In this document: positions 30,975-39,419 of the stretch, piece by piece
Layout: every line of letters begins with the position of its first letter
Position numbering within the stretch: the stretch's first letter is position 1
NCBI GenBank assembly: GCA_030272785.1
Contig: JARXKM010000001.1
Location: forward strand, 17,451-70,555
Direction: 5' to 3'
DNA length: 53,105 nucleotides
From: Pseudomonadota bacterium
Lineage (GTDB): Bacteria; Pseudomonadota; Gammaproteobacteria; Burkholderiales; Burkholderiaceae_D
The notes under the pieces: generated by a model
Told to the model about the DNA's origin: nothing
Database searches by the model: none
The model's input: the letters and a program-made list of their open reading frames with translations, nothing else
Position numbers and translations under genes: made by a program

Positions 30975-31832
30975 TCAGGATGGTGACCCCAGGATGGTGA
31001 CCAAACCATCGAGGCCGGAAAAATTGAGCGCCACGTCCGCTTGCGCGCGCACCACCGGCTTGGCGCGGAACGCCACCGACAGGCCGGCGACCGACATCAT
31101 CCGCAGGTCGTTGGCACCATCGCCCATGACGATGGCCTGTTGCGCAGCGATGCCCGTTTGCGCGCACACGCGCTGCACGGTCCGCATCTTTTCTTCCGCG
31201 TCGACGATGCCGCCGACTACCCGTCCGGTCAGCTTGCCGCCATCGATTTCGAGCACGTTGGCGTGCGCGAAGTCCAGTCCGAGGCGCTGCTGCAGCCGTT
31301 CGGTAAAAAAGGTAAAGCCACCCGATACCAGCAGCGTCTTCAGACCGGCCGCCTTGACCGCGGCAAGCATCGCCTCGCCGCCCATCGACATGCGCAAGCG
31401 TTCGTCGTAGACGCGCTGCAGGGCGCCGGCGTCGAGGCCCTTGAGCAGCGCCACGCGACGCGTCAGGCTCTCGGAGAAATCGAGTTCGCCGCGCATGGCC
31501 GCCTCGGTGATCTCCGACACCTGCGGTTTGAGGCCCTGCATGTCGGCGATTTCATCGATGCACTCGATGGTGATCAGGGTCGAATCCATGTCCATCGCCA
31601 CCAGCCGGAAGTCGGCCAGGCGGCGCGTCGCATCGATGAAGGTGGCGTCGATGCGCGCTGCGGCGGCGGCGATATCGACCGCCTGGCGCGTCGACAGCGC
31701 GTCGTCGACCTGCTCGCAGCGCAGCGCGTGCGGGCCGAGTTCGACGATGCGTGCCGGCTGCGCCAGCGCAGCGACAAGATGGAGGGCCGGCAGGTTCGCG
31801 CCGGGGCCTTGCAATACCAGGTTCATCGTCAT
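30975..31832 (-). CDS. serB: Phosphoserine phosphatase SerB
   Basis: VAMDMDSTLITIECIDEIAD, VSGGFTFFTERL, VMGDGANDLRMM. Confidence 0.93.
   Translation of the reverse strand: MTMNLVLQGPGANLPALHLVAALAQPARIVELGPHALRCEQVDDALSTRQAVDIAAAAARIDATFIDATRRLADFRLVAMDMDSTLITIECIDEIADMQGLKPQVSEITEAAMRGELDFSESLTRRVALLKGLDAGALQRVYDERLRMSMGGEAMLAAVKAAGLKTLLVSGGFTFFTERLQQRLGLDFAHANVLEIDGGKLTGRVVGGIVDAEEKMRTVQRVCAQTGIAAQQAIVMGDGANDLRMMSVAGLSVAFRAKPVVRAQADVALNFSGLDGLVTILGSPS
30976..31002. repeat. 14-bp-period tandem duplication (CAGGATGGTGACC) at the serB 3' end
   Basis: CAGGATGGTGACC-c-CAGGATGGTGACC. Confidence 0.9.
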
Positions 31833-31838
31833 GGGTGC

Positions 31839-34800
31839 TTACGCTAACAGTTGTTTGATCGTTTGCTTGACCTGCGTCACGCGGGCGGCCAGGTCGGGCA
31901 TGCTGATGGTGATCTTCAGCTTGTCCTGGCCGGCCAGCTTGATGTGGCGGTTCTTCTGGATCAGCGCGATGATGCGCATCGAGTCGATCGGCGGGTTGAC
32001 CATGAACTGCAGGTTGGCCGCCTCGCCGTGCGCATCGATCTTGACGATGCCGACCGCCTTGGCGGCGATGCGCAGGCGGTGGGTCTCGATCAGCGCCTTG
32101 ACCGGATCGGGCAGCTTGCCGAAGCGGTCGATCAGCTCTTCCTGCATGTCGTCGACCTTGTCGGCGGATGCGCAATTGGCCAGCCGCTTGTAGATCGACA
32201 GCCGTTCGTGGACGTCGCCGCAGAAGCCCGACGGCAGCAGTGCCGGCACGTGCAGGTTGATTTCGGTGGTGGTCGCCAGCGGCGCCGCCAGGTCCGGCTC
32301 CTTGCCGGCCTTGAGCGCCTTGACTGCCTCGTGCAGCATGTCGGAATACAGCTGGAAGCCGATTTCGAGCATCTCGCCGGACTGGTTCTCGCCCAGCACT
32401 TCGCCGGCGCCGCGGATTTCCAGGTCGTGCATGGCCAGGAAGAAGCCGCTGCCCAGTTCCTCCATCTGCTGAATGGCGTCGAGGCGGCGCTGCGCCTGCT
32501 TGGTGAGCGACATCACGTCGTGCACCAGCAGGTAGGCGTAGGCCTGGTGGTGCGAACGGCCGACCCGGCCGCGCAGCTGGTGCAGCTGGGCCAGGCCGAA
32601 CTTGTCGGCGCGGTGCATGATGATGGTGTTCGCGGTCGGCACGTCGATGCCGGTCTCGATGATGGTGGTGCACAGCAGGATGTTGAAGCGCTGGGCGACG
32701 AAATCGCGCATCACTTTTTCGAGGTCGCGTTCGTGCATTTGGCCGTGGGCGACGCCGATGCGCGCCTCCGGCAGCAGTTCGGTCAGCATTGCCATGCGGT
32801 TCTGGATCGTCTCGACCTCGTTGTGGAGGAAGTAGATCTGGCCGCCGCGTTTGAGTTCGCGCAGGCAGGCCTCGCGGATCACCGAGCTGTCCTCGCTGCG
32901 GACAAAGGTTTTGATGGCGAGCCGCTTTTGCGGCGCGGTGGCGATGATCGAGAAGTCGCGCAGGCCCTCGAGCGCCATGCCGAGCGTGCGCGGGATCGGC
33001 GTGGCGGTCAGGGTCAGCACGTCGACCTCCGCGCGCAAGGACTTGAGCGCCTCCTTCTGGCGCACGCCGAAGCGGTGTTCCTCGTCGATGATGACAAGGC
33101 CGAGGCGGGTGAACTGGACGTCCGGCGAGAGCAGCTTGTGGGTGCCGATGACGATGTCGAGCGTGCCGTCGGCCATGCCCTTGATGGCGTTGTTGATCTC
33201 TTTGCCGGTGCGAAAGCGCGACAGCTCGGCGATGCGCACCGGCCAGTCGGCGAAGCGGTCGGCGAAGGTCTGCGCATGCTGTTCGGCCAGCAAGGTGGTC
33301 GGCGCCAGGATCGCCACCTGCTTGCCGCCCATGACGGCGATGAAGGCGGCGCGCAGCGCCACCTCGGTCTTGCCGAAGCCGACGTCGCCGCAGACCAGCC
33401 GGTCCATCGGTTTGCCGCCGGTCATATCCTTGATGACGTTGCGGATCGCCTCGGCCTGGTCGGGGGTCTCCTCGAAGCCGAAGCTGTCGGCGAAATTCTG
33501 GTAGTCGTGCGCCGAATACTCGAACGAGTGGCCCTTGCGCAGCGCGCGCCGGGCGTACAGGTTGAGCAGTTCGGCGGCGGTGTCGCGCACCTGTTCGGCG
33601 GCCTTGCGCTTGGCTTTTTCCCATTGGCCGGAACCGAGCGAATGGAGCGGCGCGTCTTCCGGCGAGGCGCCCGAATAGCGCGAAATGACGTGCAGCTGCG
33701 ATACCGGCACGTACAGCTTGGTGTCCTTGGCGTATTCGAGGTGCAGGAACTCGGTCTCGCCTTCGCCCAGGTCCATGCTGGTCAGGCCCATGTAGCGGCC
33801 GATGCCGTGGTTGATGTGCACCACCGGGTCGCCGATTTTCAGTTCGGACAGGTCGCGCACCATCGATTCGACCTGGGTGACGGTTTCCTGCTTCTTGCTG
33901 CCGACGCGGCGCCCGGAGCCGGCATACAGCTCGGTCTCGGTGATGAAGATCAGGTGGCCGGCCTGCTGCTCGAACAGTTCGAAGCCGGCCTGCAGCGGCG
34001 CCACGCCGAGCGTGAGCTTGGCGTCGCTGGCGCGAAAGCCGTCGAAGCCTTCGACCGGCGCCAGCGCCAGGCTGTATTCGTTGAAGTACTGCTGCAGCGT
34101 TTCGCGGCGGCCGTTCGATTCGGCGCAGATCATCACGCGGCCGTCGTTTTGCAGCAGGAAGGCGCGCAGGCTGGCGAGCGGGTCGTCGATGCGGCGGTTG
34201 ACGGCGATGTTGGGGATCGGCGCCGACAGTTCGGAGGCGGCCGCGTCGGCGTCCTTGGTGATGACCCAGCGCGGCAGCGGCTTGGCCAGGGTGAAGAACG
34301 CTTCGTCGCTGAGGAACAGTTCGTCCGGCGGCAGGATCGGGCGGTCGCGGTCGGCCTTCAGGAAGCGGTAGCGCGACTGCGTGTCGAGCCAGAAGCGCTT
34401 GATGGCGCCGTCGATGTCGCCCACCAGCGCCACGCTGGTGTCGGCCGGCAGGTAGTCGAACAGGGTGGCGGTCTGCTCGAAGAACAGCGGCAGGTAGTAT
34501 TCGATGCCGGCCGAGGCGATGCCGCTGCCGATGTCCTTGTACACCACCGAGCGCGAAGGATCGCCCTCGAAGCGCTCGCGCCAGCGGCTGCGAAAGCTGG
34601 TGCGCGACGGTTCGTCCATCGGGAATTCGCGGCCAGGCAGCAGGCGCACTTCGCGCACCGGATAGAGCGAACGCTGGGTGTCGGCGTCGAAGGTGCGGAT
34701 GGTTTCGATCTCGTCGCCGAACAGGTCGAGGCGGTACGGCAGCGCCGAACCCATTGGGAACAGGTCGATCAGGCCGCCGCGCACCGAGTATTCGCCGGGC

Positions 34801-35285
34801 GACATCACCTGCGAGACGTGGGTGTAGCCGGCCAGGGTCAGCTGCGCCTTGAGGCGTACTTCGTCGAGCTTTTCGCCCTGCTTGAAGAAGAAGGTGTAGG
34901 CGGCCAGGAAGGACGGCGGCGCCAGCCGCACCAGTGCCGTGGTGGCCGGCACGATCAGCACGTCGCATTGGCCGTTGCGGATTTCGTGCAGTGTCGCCAG
35001 GCGTTCGGAGACCAGGTCCTGGTGCGGCGAGAAGGCGTCGTAGGGCAGCGTTTCCCAGTCCGGCAGCAGGTGGCAGGCCAGCTTGTCGCCGGCGAACCAG
35101 GGGATTTCGCCGAGCAGTCGCTGGCCGTCGCTGGCGTTGGCGACGACGACGGTGAGCATCTGCCGCTGCGATTTGAGGGCGAGGCCGGCCTGCGCCAGCG
35201 CATACGCGTCGGACGACCCGTACAGTGCCGGCAGCGCGAAGCGGGTGCCGGATTTGGGGAGGGATTTCTTTAAATCGAAGGGCAT
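31839..35285 (-). CDS. mfd: Transcription-repair coupling factor Mfd
   Basis: 1148 aa; CGDVGFGKTEVALRAAF, DEEHRFGVRQKE, GRVGRSHHQAYAYLL. Confidence 0.96.
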   Translation of the reverse strand: MPFDLKKSLPKSGTRFALPALYGSSDAYALAQAGLALKSQRQMLTVVVANASDGQRLLGEIPWFAGDKLACHLLPDWETLPYDAFSPHQDLVSERLATLHEIRNGQCDVLIVPATTALVRLAPPSFLAAYTFFFKQGEKLDEVRLKAQLTLAGYTHVSQVMSPGEYSVRGGLIDLFPMGSALPYRLDLFGDEIETIRTFDADTQRSLYPVREVRLLPGREFPMDEPSRTSFRSRWRERFEGDPSRSVVYKDIGSGIASAGIEYYLPLFFEQTATLFDYLPADTSVALVGDIDGAIKRFWLDTQSRYRFLKADRDRPILPPDELFLSDEAFFTLAKPLPRWVITKDADAAASELSAPIPNIAVNRRIDDPLASLRAFLLQNDGRVMICAESNGRRETLQQYFNEYSLALAPVEGFDGFRASDAKLTLGVAPLQAGFELFEQQAGHLIFITETELYAGSGRRVGSKKQETVTQVESMVRDLSELKIGDPVVHINHGIGRYMGLTSMDLGEGETEFLHLEYAKDTKLYVPVSQLHVISRYSGASPEDAPLHSLGSGQWEKAKRKAAEQVRDTAAELLNLYARRALRKGHSFEYSAHDYQNFADSFGFEETPDQAEAIRNVIKDMTGGKPMDRLVCGDVGFGKTEVALRAAFIAVMGGKQVAILAPTTLLAEQHAQTFADRFADWPVRIAELSRFRTGKEINNAIKGMADGTLDIVIGTHKLLSPDVQFTRLGLVIIDEEHRFGVRQKEALKSLRAEVDVLTLTATPIPRTLGMALEGLRDFSIIATAPQKRLAIKTFVRSEDSSVIREACLRELKRGGQIYFLHNEVETIQNRMAMLTELLPEARIGVAHGQMHERDLEKVMRDFVAQRFNILLCTTIIETGIDVPTANTIIMHRADKFGLAQLHQLRGRVGRSHHQAYAYLLVHDVMSLTKQAQRRLDAIQQMEELGSGFFLAMHDLEIRGAGEVLGENQSGEMLEIGFQLYSDMLHEAVKALKAGKEPDLAAPLATTTEINLHVPALLPSGFCGDVHERLSIYKRLANCASADKVDDMQEELIDRFGKLPDPVKALIETHRLRIAAKAVGIVKIDAHGEAANLQFMVNPPIDSMRIIALIQKNRHIKLAGQDKLKITISMPDLAARVTQVKQTIKQLLA

Positions 35286-35354
35286 TGAGGCGCGAAACGA
35301 TGGGCTTTAATGACTAATTATAGTCGCATTCGCCATGCGGGCGCGCCGGCTACC

Positions 35355-36296
35355 TCAGGGCGACGGTCGGCGATTGGCGATCCCGAACGGCACGTGCACC
35401 ATCGGGATGGTGCCGCCGGGCGACGATTTCAGGTGCGTCAGCTGGTCATCGAAAAAGATGTGCGGCTTGAATACCGACAGCACGCGCGCCTTGTCCATCC
35501 CGCCGAGGAAGAACGTCTCGTTGGCCGACACGCCCCAGCTCTTGAGCGTGGTGACGACGCGCTCGTGCGAGGGCGCGCTGCGGGCGGTGATGATGGCGAT
35601 GCGCAGCACCTTGCGGTAGGCCGGGTCGCGCCGCTGCATGCGTTCCTCCATGCGCTGCATCAGCGCCAGCTTCTGGAACATGTCAGCCAGCGGGCCGGGC
35701 TGGTGCGGGCGGTCCACGTGCATCGCTTCGTGGGCGTGGAATTCGGCGAGGTCGTTGTTCTTCTTGAAGACGGTTTCCGATTCGTCGTCGGCGATGACGC
35801 CGTCGAAGTCGAAGGCGACGCGCAGTTCGACGTCCTCGTCGTCGTCGTCGATCTTCGACGGCAGCACCAGGCCGGCCGGATAGTTCGCCGCGATCGCGCT
35901 CTTGACGTCTTCCTCGTTCGCGCTCAGGAACAGCGAGGTGTTGAAGGCGGGCAGATACGGGTAGGGCGATTTGCCGGTCATGAAGGCGGCGCGCGAGATA
36001 TCGAGGCCGTAGTGGGCGATCGAGCGCATCACGCGCAAGCCGGTTTCGGGCGAATTGCGCGAGAACAGCACCACCTCGACCGGATGCTGGCGCGGGAAGC
36101 ACTGGTTGATGTTGAGGAAGCGCCGGATGAACGGAAAGGCGACGCCTTTGCCGAGGATGACGTCGAGATTGCGTTGCTGGTAGTTGCGGTACTCGTCAGG
36201 GCCGCTGTCGAGGTAGACCTGGTTCGAGTCGGTCAGGTCGAACAGGGCGCTCGAGGCGACCCCGATCACCAGCTTGTGCTCAATCTGAAACGCCAT
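35355..36296 (-). CDS. Cytosolic-type 5'-nucleotidase
   Basis: VVLFSRNSPETGLRVMRSIAHYGLDI, VAFDFDGVIADDESE, IAIITARSAPSHERVV. Confidence 0.85.
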   Translation of the reverse strand: MAFQIEHKLVIGVASSALFDLTDSNQVYLDSGPDEYRNYQQRNLDVILGKGVAFPFIRRFLNINQCFPRQHPVEVVLFSRNSPETGLRVMRSIAHYGLDISRAAFMTGKSPYPYLPAFNTSLFLSANEEDVKSAIAANYPAGLVLPSKIDDDDEDVELRVAFDFDGVIADDESETVFKKNNDLAEFHAHEAMHVDRPHQPGPLADMFQKLALMQRMEERMQRRDPAYRKVLRIAIITARSAPSHERVVTTLKSWGVSANETFFLGGMDKARVLSVFKPHIFFDDQLTHLKSSPGGTIPMVHVPFGIANRRPSP

Positions 36297-37264
36297 CAGT
36301 GTTCCTCGGTGCGGAGTTTGTCGAAGCATGCCGCGCCGGCCGGGTCGAGCCCGTGCAGCACGCGTGGATCGTCGGCGGCCAGCGCGCCTGCGTCGACCAG
36401 GATGCGCAGCGTGGCGACGCGGTCGGCCAGCGCCAGCAGCTGCGCCAGCGGCGGCGCGCCCGGCAGGTCGGCCTGTTCGATCGCGAACGATACTGTAACA
36501 GGGAATTCCCACAGCGCGGCGATGCGCGCCGACAGCAGGCGGGCGTTCGGCAGCAGCGCGGCGCAAAACTGGTCGGAGCGCGGCAGCGTGTCGCCGGTGT
36601 GCAGCTGGTCGATCAGGCGCAAGGCGACGATCAGGCCGACGTGGTGCAGCAGGCCGGCCAGGTAGGCCTCGAACGGATTGGCGCGCATGGAAGGGGCGAG
36701 CAGGCTGGCGGCCAGTGCGCAGGCCTCGGACTGGCGCCACAGGTGCGGGGCGACCAGCAGCGCGAAGCGGCCCGACTGGCTGCTGATGATGGGGCGGAAA
36801 GCGACGCGCGCGAGCAGCATGCGCACGCCATTCTGGCCAAGCAGCATGACCGCGCCTTCGATGGTGCGGATCGGCGCGGACGGCCGGTAATAGGGGCTGT
36901 TCGCTTCGCGGATCACTGCCGCCACCAGCACCACGTCCTGGGCCAGCTGGCGCGCGAACTGGGCGCCCGAGACGCTGTCGTCGCGCAGGCTGCGCAGCAG
37001 TTGCGGGATCACCGCCGGCACGCGCGGCACCAGGTCGGCGCCCAGTTGCGGCGTCTCGACCAGGCGGGTGAATTCATCGATGATCAGTTTTTCGGCAGCG
37101 GCGGCGGCATCGTCGCCGCCGGCGCCGGCGAGCCAGCGGTAAAACAGGACAGCGATGTCGTCGGACTGCTGCGCCGACGCGGCGTCAGCGGCGCAGTGCG
37201 GCGGCGCCGCAACCGGCTGCGCGGTGGCGGGTCGGTCGAACCATCGCGCAATCCAGTTGATCAT
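36296..37264 (-). CDS. HDOD domain protein
   Basis: VPAVIPQLLRSLRDDSVSGAQFARQLAQDVVLVAAVIREANSPYY HDOD signature. Confidence 0.85.
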   Translation of the reverse strand: MINWIARWFDRPATAQPVAAPPHCAADAASAQQSDDIAVLFYRWLAGAGGDDAAAAAEKLIIDEFTRLVETPQLGADLVPRVPAVIPQLLRSLRDDSVSGAQFARQLAQDVVLVAAVIREANSPYYRPSAPIRTIEGAVMLLGQNGVRMLLARVAFRPIISSQSGRFALLVAPHLWRQSEACALAASLLAPSMRANPFEAYLAGLLHHVGLIVALRLIDQLHTGDTLPRSDQFCAALLPNARLLSARIAALWEFPVTVSFAIEQADLPGAPPLAQLLALADRVATLRILVDAGALAADDPRVLHGLDPAGAACFDKLRTEEH

Positions 37265-37339
37265 CTTCAGTGAGCCGGCGGGCGGAGCAGGGATGGCTCA
37301 TTCTACACCGCGCCGCGCATGCCACGGCGGCGCGCCGGA

Positions 37340-39331
37340 TCAGGCTTGGACGCGCTGCGCGTTGGCCGCCGCCCACCGGTACAGGCCGGACACCAGGGCC
37401 GCACCGAGCACCGTCGCGATGATCATGGTCTGCGCCTCGCTCAGGCCATTGACGATGGCCAGCGGCTCGCCCTTGCCGGTCGAGACGATCAGTCCGGCCA
37501 GCGCGACGTTGAACAGGCTTTCGCCGACGATGAAGCCGGACATGATCAGCACGCCCATGCGCTTGGCCGGTTCGCCCCAACTGCGCTTGCTCACCGAGCG
37601 TTCGAACAGGTAGCCGGCCACCGCGCCCACCACCACCGGTGCGGTGACCGCGCTTGGCAGGTAGATGGCCAGGCCGACGCCGAGCGGCGGCAGGCTGTAT
37701 TTGCCGGCGCTGCCCTTCTTGAGCGCAAAGTCGATCACCACCAGCACGAGGCCGAGCAGGGCGCCGTAGCCGATCAGGCTCCACGGCAGGTCGCCGCCGA
37801 TGACCCCTTTCGCCAGGGTCGAGATCAGGGTCGCTTGCGGCGCCGCCAGCGGGGTCGAGGAAATCGCCTGCAGGTTCGGCGCGCCGGCGAAGCCGTTGGC
37901 ATGATTGAGCAGTTCGAGCACCGGCGGCACCACGGCCGAACCGGCGGCCACGCCGATCAGCAGGCCGACCTGCTGCTTCCACGGCGTCGCGTCGACCAGC
38001 TGGCCGGTCTTCAGATCCTGCAGGTTGTCGTTGCCGATGACGGCGACGGCCAGTACCACGGTGGTGACGAACAGCGCGAAGGCGACCAGCGCCTGCGCCA
38101 CTTCCGGGCCCATCACGGCGCGGCCGACCATGCCGACGCTGAGCGAGGCGCCCAGGATGGTGAGGATGGCGATGCCCGACACCGGCGAATTGGACGAACC
38201 GATCAGGCCGGCCATGTAGCCGCACACCGCGGCGGCGAAGGCGCCGGCGATCATGATGTAGGCGACGCCGACCACCACCAGCGGCAGCGACAGGCTGGCC
38301 AGCGGGCCGCCCTGCAGAAAGCTGTACAGCAGCCAGCCGGCCGGCACCATGGCGATCAGGGTGACCAGGCCGACGATGAAGATCGGCAGATCCTGTTCCG
38401 AGCGGGCGATGACGGCGCCGTCGGTCTTGGCGTGGCGCGCGGCCGCCATCGCCGACTGCAGGCCGCCGATGACCGGTTTGGCCAGGCTGGCCAGGGTGAC
38501 GATGGCGGCGGCGCCGATGGTGCCGGCGCCCATCATGCGCACCTGCTTGCTCCATACGCCGAGCGCCTGGTCGGCCGCCGACAGGTCGGGCAGCGGGTGC
38601 ATCGACGTCATCACCGGCACCAGCACGCCCCAGGCGATGGCCAGGCCGGCCAGCATCGCGATGCCGACCGTGATGCCCATCAGGTGGCCGGCGCCGATCA
38701 GCGCCAGCGAGCTCGAAGCGCCGATGCCGGTGGCGCCCGAGCCGGTGCGGAAGTAAACTGCCACTTCGGCCGCCATCAGCTTGGCGGCGGCGAAGGCGGC
38801 GAACAGCGCCGAGGCGACGCTGCCCCAGATCACCGCCCACAGGCCGGCCTTGCCTTCGGCGGCGCCGCTGCGCGAGGCCATGCCGACCTTGAGCACTTCG
38901 GCCGCGGCCACGCCTTCCGGATACGGCAGGTCCGACTGCGACACCAGGGCGCGCCGCAGCGGCATGGTGTACATCACGCCGAGCACGCCGCCGATGGCGC
39001 AGGCGCCGAAGGTTGGCCAGAACGGCACGTGAACCCACCAGCCGATCATCAGCAGGCCAGGCAGCACGAAGATCACCGAGGCGAGCGTACCGGCCGCCGA
39101 AGCGATGGTCTGGACGATGTTGTTTTCCTGGATGGTGGCGTCCTTGAAGGCGCTCAGCAGCGCCATCGAGATCACCGCCGCCGGGATCGAGGTGGCGAAG
39201 GTGAGGCCAACCTTGAGCCCGAGATAGACCTGGGCCGCCGTAAAGATCAGGGTAATGATCACGCCGAGGACGATGCCCCGTACGGTGATCTCTTTAGGTT
39301 CAGCCATCGATACCGTCGTCATCCGCAGCAC
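37340..39331 (-). CDS. OPT family oligopeptide transporter
   Basis: ITVRGIVLGVIITLIFTAAQVYLGLKVGLTFATSIPAAVISM, SSNSPVSGIAILTILGASL; true start may be at MAEPKE. Confidence 0.9.
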   Translation of the reverse strand: MLRMTTVSMAEPKEITVRGIVLGVIITLIFTAAQVYLGLKVGLTFATSIPAAVISMALLSAFKDATIQENNIVQTIASAAGTLASVIFVLPGLLMIGWWVHVPFWPTFGACAIGGVLGVMYTMPLRRALVSQSDLPYPEGVAAAEVLKVGMASRSGAAEGKAGLWAVIWGSVASALFAAFAAAKLMAAEVAVYFRTGSGATGIGASSSLALIGAGHLMGITVGIAMLAGLAIAWGVLVPVMTSMHPLPDLSAADQALGVWSKQVRMMGAGTIGAAAIVTLASLAKPVIGGLQSAMAAARHAKTDGAVIARSEQDLPIFIVGLVTLIAMVPAGWLLYSFLQGGPLASLSLPLVVVGVAYIMIAGAFAAAVCGYMAGLIGSSNSPVSGIAILTILGASLSVGMVGRAVMGPEVAQALVAFALFVTTVVLAVAVIGNDNLQDLKTGQLVDATPWKQQVGLLIGVAAGSAVVPPVLELLNHANGFAGAPNLQAISSTPLAAPQATLISTLAKGVIGGDLPWSLIGYGALLGLVLVVIDFALKKGSAGKYSLPPLGVGLAIYLPSAVTAPVVVGAVAGYLFERSVSKRSWGEPAKRMGVLIMSGFIVGESLFNVALAGLIVSTGKGEPLAIVNGLSEAQTMIIATVLGAALVSGLYRWAAANAQRVQA

Positions 39332-39419
39332 TCCAAGTTGAGAAATTGATTGTCAAAACGCGTCCCATGATAACCGTGACGCGGCAAAATCCCAAGTGCC
39401 AATGGCTGGCCTGGCCCGG

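Noticed and set aside
31851-35273. 1140-aa plus-strand ORF antisense to mfd
   Set aside because: High GC with strong third-position bias keeps antisense frames open. The translation is low-complexity Arg/His/Gly/Val-rich with no recognisable motif, while the opposite strand is clearly Mfd.
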